Positions 34,897-41,529 of a DNA stretch of 41,529 bases are shown here, piece after piece. The translations under genes were made by a program, and so were the position numbers. A model generated the notes under the pieces. The model ran no database searches and had not been told where the DNA came from. It was given only the letters and a program-made list of their open reading frames with translations. How positions within the stretch are numbered: the stretch's first letter is position 1; each line of letters starts with the position of its first letter. The DNA is from Bacteroidaceae bacterium (GTDB lineage: Bacteria; Bacteroidota; Bacteroidia; Bacteroidales; Bacteroidaceae): contig JAKSJA010000016.1 in the NCBI GenBank assembly GCA_024398495.1, positions 1 through 41,529 on the forward strand. The letters are read 5' to 3'.

Positions 34897-34928
34897 CAAA
34901 GATACGATTAAGTGAGCGATTTAGCAAA
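34897..34928 (-). promoter_or_regulatory. Promoter of the secreted multidomain protein
   Basis: Minus strand TTTG (34928-34925), 20 bp, TATCTTTG (34904-34897): full Bacteroidetes consensus, 24 bp before the ATG at 34872. Confidence 0.8.
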
Positions 34929-34988
34929 ATTCATTTTGATAAATCCGAACGTGAGTATTAAGAAGGTCAACGGTCAACGGCTTTTTTT

Positions 34989-35160
34989 GCCTCTCGCAGA
35001 GAGCAGAGAGCAATCTAAGATTGCTACGCAGAGTTCCCCACAGGGGAATTGGTAATTAATAATTAATAATTAATAATTAATAATTGTAAGTGTATTTACT
35101 CTCTGCATTCTCTGCTCGTATGGAAAAAAATCTCTGCGTAGCAAGCAAAGCTTGCCTCTG
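34989..35160. repeat. Cluster of small palindromes and AATTAAT tandem repeats
   Basis: The 479-bp gap 34873-35351 holds no gene. Within it are AGCAATCT-A-AGATTGCT (35009-35025), TTCCCC-ACA-GGGGAA (35034-35048), five tandem AATTAAT-type units (about 35049-35085) and GCAAGC-AAA-GCTTGC (35141-35155), embedded in repeated CTCTGCG/CGCAGAG words (35000-35160 and again at 35288-35298). These words recur in Prevotella and Bacteroides intergenic DNA as I remember it, and look like a dispersed non-coding repeat family. Confidence 0.7.
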
Positions 35161-35302
35161 CCCTCTGCGTAAAAATTCCGAAGGACTATGAAATAGGACT
35201 TGTATAGAATAAGAAATCAGGAATAGAAATTTATTTATAGGCATGATTTATTATTATAGACAATACTTGCAAAGCAAGCGGAATTTTCTCTGCGAGAGAT
35301 AA

Positions 35303-35335
35303 CAAAAAAAAAGAGTCTTCAAGCGAAGACTCTTT
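35303..35335 (-). terminator. Terminator of the susCD operon
   Basis: Minus strand AAAGAGTCTTC (35335-35325) with GAAGACTCTTT (35320-35310), loop GCTT, then seven T residues. Perfect 11-bp stem, 16 bp after the susD stop. Confidence 0.92.
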
Positions 35336-35351
35336 CTTTTAAGATTGATTT

Positions 35352-36971
35352 TTAATTTACTGGTTTATTATCAGGATTCTGTTCCAGTGCTGGGTTACTG
35401 TCAAGGTCTGTCTGAGGAATCTTGAACAGGAAGTTCTTACCTGCCCTGAAGTTCAGCTTACTTTCGAAGTAAGGCATACCCTCTGCCAATCCTCTTGCGC
35501 ATTTTTCTTCACAATATTGTCCTAAGACACCACGACGGAGTTCATCAAAGAAGATCTTGCCTTCACCAACAAACTCATAACGACGCTGCTGGAAGATTTC
35601 TTCATCAACGGCAGCCTTGTCTGTTTTTGTGAAGTTTGTCAAACCTGCACGGTTACGTACCATGTTGAGATATTTCAAAGGATCACCGTCATTGAGAAGG
35701 TTCAATGCTTCAGCATAGTTCAGCAACACCTCTGAATAACGCAGCATCGGGAAGTTTGCACATGGATGCTGGAGAGAAAAATCTGTATGCTGGTCGAAAT
35801 ATTTGCAGTTGAATGGGCAACGAAGTTCCATGTTCTTGTCGTTAGTAACAATCTTTGATGGATCTGTTGGGCAATACCACTTGATCTTATCTGCATCGAA
35901 TAGATACGAATAACCTGCATCATCCTCGAAATAGGTAAGATGTGCATTTGCACGCTTGTCACCGTTTTTAACCATTTCCTGATGGAGGTAAGAGCTGACG
36001 CCCATACGTGCATACTGGTAGCAACCCATATAATGGTTGTATGTACGACCTAAACCGAAGCGGATGTGCATACCGTTGTCCTGTCCGTACTCTGGGCTGA
36101 ACTGCAGTTCGAATACTGCTTCGACATTGTTCTTTGCACCAGCCTCATTGAACCAATAGAACTGATCTGTAAAGTTCTCCATCAGTTGATACTTACCAGA
36201 TTTGATGACAGCTTCACTGTATGAAACAGCAGCTCTCAGATCACTTTCGTATTCACTATAACTTCCACCCTTGATTGTTGCACGATAGAGATATACTTCA
36301 CCGAGGAGAGCCTGTGCTGATGCTTTTGTAGCACGCCAGATTTCATATCCTGATGTTCCGCGTTCAGGAAGCATCTCAATTGCTGCTTCAAGGTCTTTGA
36401 TGATACGGTCGTATGTCTCTGCTTCTGTTGCACGAGGCATCTCAAGACCATCAAGACCTTTGGTATAATCCGTAGGCAGTGGCACTGGACCGAACAAACG
36501 CAGCAAGAACCAGTAAGAATAAGCACGAAGGAAGTATGCCTGTCCCTGTATCCATGCTTTGTGAGTTTCATCTTTGACAACATCTGCACGAGCAAGAACG
36601 ATATTTGCATCGTTGATAGTTACATAGTTGTATCCCCAAACCTTATAAACACCCATATCTCCAAAGCTGGCATTATTGATGTCATACCAGTAGTTAAGAG
36701 TCTGCATGCTATTTTTAGGATATGTAGGCCATGCCTGTTCTGTAAACAGTTCGAGATTTGCCAGGAACATCTGGTTATTATCTCTGTACATATTACGGAA
36801 GCGATTATATACCGTATTCAGGGCTGCATTCACTTCACCTTCTGTCTTATAATATGAACCCGGATCAATGAATGTATAAGGTGATTCATCAAGATTTCCA
36901 CAACTTGAAAATCCTCCAATGACAGCAGCAACTAATGTGGTGCCGATTAAAAATTTCTTTATAGTTTTCAT
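35352..36971 (-). CDS. SusD/RagB-family nutrient-binding lipoprotein
   Basis: A 539-aa outer-membrane lipoprotein forming the lid of the SusC channel. ATG 36971 is chosen (a GTG two codons upstream is also open). Lipobox Cys24 (GGFSSC), then the SusD TPR scaffold: DESPYTFIDPGSYYKTEGEV, AYFLRAYSYWFLLRLFGPVPLP (about 133-155), RATKASAQALLGEVYLYRA and the C-terminal RSEVLLNYAEALN-like segment (LRYSEVLLNYAEALN) with a final QNPDNKPVN. It follows susC after 11 bp. The bound glycan or peptide cannot be inferred. Confidence 0.96.
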   Translation of the reverse strand: MKTIKKFLIGTTLVAAVIGGFSSCGNLDESPYTFIDPGSYYKTEGEVNAALNTVYNRFRNMYRDNNQMFLANLELFTEQAWPTYPKNSMQTLNYWYDINNASFGDMGVYKVWGYNYVTINDANIVLARADVVKDETHKAWIQGQAYFLRAYSYWFLLRLFGPVPLPTDYTKGLDGLEMPRATEAETYDRIIKDLEAAIEMLPERGTSGYEIWRATKASAQALLGEVYLYRATIKGGSYSEYESDLRAAVSYSEAVIKSGKYQLMENFTDQFYWFNEAGAKNNVEAVFELQFSPEYGQDNGMHIRFGLGRTYNHYMGCYQYARMGVSSYLHQEMVKNGDKRANAHLTYFEDDAGYSYLFDADKIKWYCPTDPSKIVTNDKNMELRCPFNCKYFDQHTDFSLQHPCANFPMLRYSEVLLNYAEALNLLNDGDPLKYLNMVRNRAGLTNFTKTDKAAVDEEIFQQRRYEFVGEGKIFFDELRRGVLGQYCEEKCARGLAEGMPYFESKLNFRAGKNFLFKIPQTDLDSNPALEQNPDNKPVN

Positions 36972-36982
36972 AATCACGTAAT

Positions 36983-39900
36983 TTAGAATTTAGCACTGAT
37001 ACCGAAGAGAATAGTCTTTGCGAATGGGTTACCAACGTCACCATTCTCTGGGTTGTATCCACGATGATTAGCCCATGAAACGAAGTTCTGGAAGTTTACA
37101 GTAAACTTAACTTCCTTGAACAGATTACGTGGGATAAGATTTGAGAAGTCATAACCTACCTGGATATTTCTGAGAATGAAATATGCCCAGTCAGCATTTG
37201 TACGGTCACTCTGATAGATGCCGTTAGCACCTGGTCTTGGGAATGAGCCACCTGTATTTGTCTCGCTCCACATACGGTCATAAGCATACTGGCTTGGAAG
37301 ACCGATGAGGTCTCTTACGCTGTTCTCTGCCCACAGACAGTAACTACCTGTGTTCTGATAACCGATAGCCCATTTTGTGTTGTTAGCATACATATCTTCA
37401 GCACCTGCAATTGAAGCATATTTGAAAGCGCCCTGACCATAGATATCCAGAGTAAACTTCTTCCATGCTACATTTACGTTGAAACCATAGAAATAAGGAG
37501 GTTCTGCAGAGCCCATGCTCTTATAGTCCTTCTGAGTGATAGAACCGTCACCGTCAACGTCTTCATACATTTCTTCACCGAGTTTAGCATTTGCTGCTGT
37601 ATTAGGAACATAGCTCTTGTACCAGTCGAGAGTTTCCTGATCCTTGATGATACCAAGTGAATGACGTGCATAAATTGCGTTTACAGATTCACCTACAACC
37701 AACTTCTGGTCAATACCCGTGTTACCTGTCTGGATAAGAAGTTCATCCTTGCCGTTGTAGAGTTCAGTAATCTTGTTCTTGTTGTAAGTAAAGTTTGCAC
37801 CTACGTTGATCTTCCAGTCACTGTTATGGAATACGTCAGCGTTTACTGCAATTTCAAGACCCTTATTGTTCACTTCACCCACGTTGCTGAGCACTGAGCT
37901 GAAGCCAGAAGTTGAAGGAATTGGCACATTGAAGAGCAGGTCTGATGTATTACGGTTATAGTAATCAACAGTAAGGTTTACTCTGTCGAATAAACCGAGG
38001 TCGATACCGAGGTCAAACTCTGTTGTACGTTCCCATTTCAGCTTGTCATTACCAACTGATTCATAGTAACCAGTAAGAGTGTTGTAACCGTCAGAGTAGC
38101 TTGCCATCTTAGGGTCTGTTGCCAGACGTGCGAGTGACTGATAGTTACCGATTTCCTGGTTTCCGGCAACACCATAGCTCAAACGTACCTTCAGGTCTGA
38201 GATAGGCTTAACATTCTGCATGAACTTTTCCTGAGAAACACGCCAAGCAGCACCGATTGATGGGAATGTAGCCCACTTGTTGTCCTTACCGAAACGTGAA
38301 GAACCGTCAAAACGTATTGTTGCTGTCAAGAGATATTTGTCTGCATAAGCATAAGATGCACGGCCAACCCAAGACATCAGCTTGTTTGAATAAATGTCAC
38401 TTTCCTGCTTGAGGTTTGTAGCACTTGCAAATGAATATGCACCAAGTTCGTCATTGTCAAAGTTTCCTGACATTGAGCTTGAATTGAACTTATAATCCTG
38501 CCAAGAATAAACAGCAGTAGCAGTCAGGCGATGAACATCATTCCAAAGGTTTGTATAAGTCAGGATGTTATCAACCAGAACGCTGCGTCCTCTCCACCAT
38601 GCCTGTGAACCATCACTTGTCGTGTCACCGGAAGAAAGTCTCTTTGGTGTCTGTGAAGAACTGAACTGATAGTTGTGAGAATCCTTGATATCATAACCGA
38701 GATTCAGTCTGTAGTTCAAATGTTTTGTGAAATTCAACTGTCCGAAGAAGTTACCCAAGAAACGGATATTCTTTGTTCTGTTAGTCTGAGCATTGATACT
38801 TGCGATAGAGTTGAACTTTTCACTGTGATCAAGGATATTGTAAGAACCATCCTCTTTATATACAGGGTCAGTAGGCCATGCACCACGGAAGATATCATTC
38901 GTTACGACCTCTCTCAACTTATGCTTGTGAGAAGTTGTGAACTGCATGCTTGAACCGACAGTGATAAGATCATTTATCTTGTGTTCGATGTTGTTATGAA
39001 TCATGAACTTATCAAAACCTGTTGACTTGATAAGACCGTCCTGATCATAGTAACCGAAAGATACCATGTACTTTGTTCTGTCTGTAGCACCGTCAACAGT
39101 TACACCATAATCCTGCAGAAGAGCAGAACTTTCTATTGTTTCTTTCTGCCAGTCTGTGAAAGGACCATTGTAGCCATTAGGGAACGGACGAGTATCCTTT
39201 CCTGTAATATCATCATTATTCTTATATGCGTATGCAGAATTGATGTAGTTGACAAAATCCTGACCGGAAATAGTCTCTACGAGACGACCGCGCATCTGAA
39301 CACCGAGGTTAGCATGTGCGCTCACGTTTGCACGTCCGCGCGCGCCCTTCTTTGTTGTAATGAGGATGACACCGTTAGTACCGCGAGAACCATAGATAGC
39401 CGTTGAAGAAGCATCCTTCAAGATTTCCATAGACTCAACGTCCTGTGGGTTGATGTCATTGAGGTCTGCGTCAACGAGTGGGAAACCGTCAACAACCAGC
39501 AACGGGTCTGTTCCTGCATTGATGGAACTGCTACCACGTACACGGATTGTCGGAGCCTCACCGACCAAGTTATTTGACATCACTGACACACCGGCTGCCT
39601 TACCCTGAATACCTTCAAGGACGTTTGCACCAACTTTCACGTTGAGTGCCTCCGGAGACAGTGACGTTGCAGAACCAGTGAGGTCTGTCTTGCGGGCAGT
39701 ACCGTAACCGATTGCAACAACCTCGTCAAGAGCGAAGCTTGTGCTCTTCAGCACTACGTTAACGTTTGACTTGCCGCTTACATTGAGATCCTGAGATTCC
39801 ATACCAACGTAAGAAACAATCACATGACTTTTTGAGGAAACATTCAAACTGAACTCACCGTTCAAGTTTGTAGTAGTAGCATTTGTTGTACCCTTTTCGA

Positions 39901-40033
39901 TGATTGTTGCACCGATGATAGGTTCACCATCTGCATCCTTAACTGTTCCCTTCAGCGTGTCTGCTGATATTGCTGTTGTGATAAACAAACACAGTAACGC
40001 CAGCGAAATACGAAAAAATTTCATTTTTGACAT
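36983..40033 (-). CDS. SusC/RagA-family TonB-linked outer-membrane transporter
   Basis: A 1016-aa TonB-dependent importer. Signal peptide (about 1-24; ATG 40024 is an alternative start), a CarboxypepD_reg-like domain (about 27-105, TLKGTVKDADGEPIIGATIIE), the SusC signature LDEVVAIGYGTARKTDLTGS around 103-122, a plug domain with LEGIQGKAAGVSVMSN and LLVVDGFPLVDADLNDINP, GSRGTNGVILITTKKG (about 215-230), and a 22-strand barrel ending in ISAKF. It pairs with the downstream SusD and is energised by Ton proteins such as those at 4244-7221. No glycosidase, SusE/F or regulator is linked, so this is an orphan pair. Confidence 0.97.
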   Translation of the reverse strand: MSKMKFFRISLALLCLFITTAISADTLKGTVKDADGEPIIGATIIEKGTTNATTTNLNGEFSLNVSSKSHVIVSYVGMESQDLNVSGKSNVNVVLKSTSFALDEVVAIGYGTARKTDLTGSATSLSPEALNVKVGANVLEGIQGKAAGVSVMSNNLVGEAPTIRVRGSSSINAGTDPLLVVDGFPLVDADLNDINPQDVESMEILKDASSTAIYGSRGTNGVILITTKKGARGRANVSAHANLGVQMRGRLVETISGQDFVNYINSAYAYKNNDDITGKDTRPFPNGYNGPFTDWQKETIESSALLQDYGVTVDGATDRTKYMVSFGYYDQDGLIKSTGFDKFMIHNNIEHKINDLITVGSSMQFTTSHKHKLREVVTNDIFRGAWPTDPVYKEDGSYNILDHSEKFNSIASINAQTNRTKNIRFLGNFFGQLNFTKHLNYRLNLGYDIKDSHNYQFSSSQTPKRLSSGDTTSDGSQAWWRGRSVLVDNILTYTNLWNDVHRLTATAVYSWQDYKFNSSSMSGNFDNDELGAYSFASATNLKQESDIYSNKLMSWVGRASYAYADKYLLTATIRFDGSSRFGKDNKWATFPSIGAAWRVSQEKFMQNVKPISDLKVRLSYGVAGNQEIGNYQSLARLATDPKMASYSDGYNTLTGYYESVGNDKLKWERTTEFDLGIDLGLFDRVNLTVDYYNRNTSDLLFNVPIPSTSGFSSVLSNVGEVNNKGLEIAVNADVFHNSDWKINVGANFTYNKNKITELYNGKDELLIQTGNTGIDQKLVVGESVNAIYARHSLGIIKDQETLDWYKSYVPNTAANAKLGEEMYEDVDGDGSITQKDYKSMGSAEPPYFYGFNVNVAWKKFTLDIYGQGAFKYASIAGAEDMYANNTKWAIGYQNTGSYCLWAENSVRDLIGLPSQYAYDRMWSETNTGGSFPRPGANGIYQSDRTNADWAYFILRNIQVGYDFSNLIPRNLFKEVKFTVNFQNFVSWANHRGYNPENGDVGNPFAKTILFGISAKF

Positions 40034-40093
40034 AACATTGTAAGGTTTTAGTTAATAAATAGGTTTAATTAGTAAAATAAGTTAATTGTCGTT

Positions 40094-40125
40094 CAAAGGT
40101 AACTACATTTTTTCATACTGCCAAA
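40094..40125 (-). promoter_or_regulatory. Promoter of susC-susD
   Basis: Minus strand TTTG (40125-40122), 20 bp, TACCTTTG (40101-40094). Start predicted near 40088, leader about 55 nt. It lies between the lipoprotein gene (stop at 40167) and susC, so susCD has its own promoter. Confidence 0.82.
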
Positions 40126-40166
40126 CATTTTTTAATATTTTTTTAACATTTCCCAATAGAAAGCAT

Positions 40167-40739
40167 TTATTCCGCTTTATAGACAGTCCCATCTGAGAGT
40201 TTATATTCTACTATGCCTTTATATTTATGCCATTTCAATGACTCAAATAAAAAATGCTGGTCAGAAGAATTATTTTGATGAGAATTCATGCTATCTACGA
40301 CAATTACATCTTTGTATATTCCCGGTTTAACAAAATTTCTTGAATCCTCAACAGGCATAGCATAACGTTCAGCCAAGATAATGGTTATTTCCGGATCTTG
40401 ATTGTCTTTTATTTTCTCAAATGAAATATAAAATTCTTCATCGTTACCATTATGTCTTAACAGTCCTTCGCAGTATGAATATGCTTCAAAAGTAGAGCCA
40501 GGAGTGCCTTCCAAAAAGAAGTACCATTCATCATATCTTTCTATTACATACTTTTCAGTAATTCGTAATGTATCGATTCCGTTATTCGTCTTGAATGTAT
40601 AGGACTGTAATGTGTCGTATATGTTAAAATACAAACTGTCATGTTGAGTGAAATGGTACATTTCCGTTCTTTTCAAACATGATGACATGAATACACCTGC
40701 AACCAATAAAAATACTATATAGATACTGTGATTTTTCAT
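40167..40739 (-). CDS. Uncharacterised lipoprotein upstream of susC
   Basis: A 190-aa exported protein with a lipoprotein signal peptide, Cys21 in FMSSC. The mature part is strand-rich and Tyr/acidic-rich (FNIYDTLQSYTF, YDEWYFFLEGTPGSTFEAYSY), with no recognised domain. It is not a SusE or SusF by length. It lies 134 bp upstream of susC on the same strand, but a complete promoter (40094-40125) sits between, so co-transcription is only partial at best. A cell-surface partner of SusCD is possible but not shown. Confidence 0.7.
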   Translation of the reverse strand: MKNHSIYIVFLLVAGVFMSSCLKRTEMYHFTQHDSLYFNIYDTLQSYTFKTNNGIDTLRITEKYVIERYDEWYFFLEGTPGSTFEAYSYCEGLLRHNGNDEEFYISFEKIKDNQDPEITIILAERYAMPVEDSRNFVKPGIYKDVIVVDSMNSHQNNSSDQHFLFESLKWHKYKGIVEYKLSDGTVYKAE

Positions 40740-41099
40740 TATCTTTTGTTTTTCTTAAATGTTTCTATCATATCTTTAATTCTGTGCGAGAGACCGACTC
40801 TTGTACCAATTCCCATTGTATATCAATCTCATAGTCGCAAGTATTCAACCCATTCATCGTCTCGTATTCTTTGATGTTGTATATCTCTCTGCGAAAGTAC
40901 ATAAAAACAAAAACAAAAAAAACAATTTCTCAAACCATTCAACCGTTATTTGTGCTTTTTCCGATAACTTTTTCATTTTCCACATTTTGGGTAGTCTCAT
41001 TTATCGTCCCAACAATTAATTTTAATACCACAAAGATAACAATTTATTTTCGCTTCTGCAAGATAGAATGTAAATATATTGCAAGGTGCAAGCAACAAA
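40740..41099. other. A+T-rich intergenic stretch without a gene
   Basis: No credible reading frame. A minus-strand TATCTTTG (41038-41031) and a weaker TACTTTCG near 40892-40899 could drive the lipoprotein gene; neither has a good -33 partner. Otherwise nothing notable. Confidence 0.5.
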
Positions 41100-41231
41100 A
41101 CTTGAAGATGCGGCACACCATACGTGAAGATGCGGTACACCATATGTGAAGATGTGGCCTACCGTACGTGAAGATGCGGGTAACGATACGTGAAGATGTG
41201 GCACACTATACGTGAAGGTGCAACCTACACA
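41100..41231. repeat. 22-bp tandem repeat, six copies
   Basis: Units start at 41100, 41122, 41144, 41166, 41188 and 41210, consensus ACGTGAAGATGCGGYACACCAT. Register is exact; the last unit is more diverged. The period equals that of the array at 131-287 and both contain TGCGG with nearby CAC and CAT words. Confidence 0.88.
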
Positions 41232-41235
41232 ACGG

Positions 41236-41269
41236 GCTTTTAGCTGTCACCTGACGTGCTTTTAGCTGC
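41236..41269. repeat. 34-bp inverted repeat, left arm
   Basis: Reverse complement of 41494-41527 with 31 of 34 bases matching (first 23 bases: 22 of 23). Core word GCTTTTAGCTGTCAC. It encloses the 23-bp array. The window ends two bases beyond the right arm, so the full extent is unknown. Confidence 0.85.
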
Positions 41270-41313
41270 TATTCATCCCAACGAGAGCTGTCGGTTGAGC
41301 GAAGGGTAGCTGT

Positions 41314-41497
41314 CGAACATCTAAGATGTCAGCTCTCGAACATCTAAGATGTTAGGTCTCGAACATTTAAGATGTTAGGCAACGAACATTTAAGATGTTA
41401 GGCAACGAACATTTAAGATGTTAGGCAGCGAGCATTTAAGATGTTCGGCAACGAGCATTTAAGATGTTCGACAACGAGCATTTAAGATGTTCGGCAG
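41314..41497. repeat. 23-bp tandem array of dyad-symmetric units, eight copies
   Basis: Units begin at 41314, 41337, 41360, 41383, 41406, 41429, 41452 and 41475. Each has AACATYTAAGATGTT or GCATTTAAGATGTT, a near-perfect palindrome (AACATCT-A-AGATGTT in the first copies), followed by CGGCAAC or AGGCAAC. Copies change gradually from left to right (GAACATCT to GAACATTT to GAGCATTT), the mark of stepwise duplication. Not CRISPR: there are no spacers. Confidence 0.9.
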
Positions 41498-41527
41498 CTA
41501 AGAACACGTCAAGTGACAGCTAAAAGC
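41494..41527. repeat. 34-bp inverted repeat, right arm
   Basis: Right partner of 41236-41269; see that entry. With the left arm it makes a 292-bp block that could form a large cruciform with the array in the loop. Confidence 0.85.
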
Positions 41528-41529
41528 AC

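Noticed and set aside
36983-40739. Complete polysaccharide-utilisation locus
   Set aside because: Only SusC, SusD and an unassigned lipoprotein are present; no glycoside hydrolase, SusE/F, hybrid two-component system or ECF sigma/anti-sigma pair is linked.
41100-41529. CRISPR array
   Set aside because: Repeats follow each other directly with no unique spacers, and no cas gene is present.

Overview
The window looks like chromosomal DNA of a Bacteroidales bacterium, most likely Prevotellaceae. The sequence-based reasons are promoters of the Bacteroidetes type (TTTG, 19-20 bp, TAnnTTTG), almost no Shine-Dalgarno sequences, a SusC/SusD pair, a type IX secretion protein (PorQ), ExbB-ExbD-ExbD-TonB genes in one operon, and CarboxypepD_reg-type outer-membrane receptors. 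Genus is an inference; no rRNA is present.

Layout. 1-1210: 22-bp degenerate tandem repeats, duplicated promoter-like segments, tRNA-Ser(GCT) and tRNA-Glu(CTC). 1249-9276: a small outer-membrane barrel protein, then on the minus strand an ExbB/ExbD/ExbD/TonB/PstS-like/TPR operon and an LptF/LptG permease. 9347-11919: thioredoxin-like protein, CaCA exchanger and a DUF4421-type protein. 11922-18670: a large TonB-receptor-like barrel, aroB, TatD nuclease, polyprenyl synthase and a second TonB-family protein. 18739-26359: a tight plus-strand operon of porQ, cmk, glycogen debranching enzyme, glycosyltransferase, GH57 enzyme and a CE7-like esterase. 26425-28440: groES-groEL with a repeat element between them.

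28563-32685 is the accessory island and the most interesting part. A minus-strand operon of overlapping, mostly unrecognised genes encodes a DUF6140-like small protein, a small gene broken by an in-frame stop, a 114-aa protein, a small P-loop GTPase, a tail-anchored membrane protein, a zinc-ribbon protein and three small proteins. It is preceded by a roughly 300-nt leader with nested long-range base pairing, mutually exclusive helices, a 30-codon hydrophobic ORF and a terminator-like hairpin. The island is visibly more A+T-rich than its flanks. I propose it as a candidate undescribed GTPase-centred membrane system with an RNA-controlled leader; its function is unknown.

32893-40739: a secreted multidomain protein, an intergenic repeat cluster, SusD, SusC and a lipoprotein, all on the minus strand, with no recognisable glycosidase or regulator beside them. 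41100-41529: six 22-bp tandem repeats, then eight 23-bp units each built on a small dyad, enclosed by 34-bp inverted repeats.

How the genes fit together: the Ton operon and second TonB energise receptors such as SusC and the 998-aa barrel; PorQ belongs to T9SS, which may export proteins such as the one at 32893; the debranching enzyme, glycosyltransferase and GH57 protein form a glycogen/maltodextrin module; LptF/G serves LPS export.
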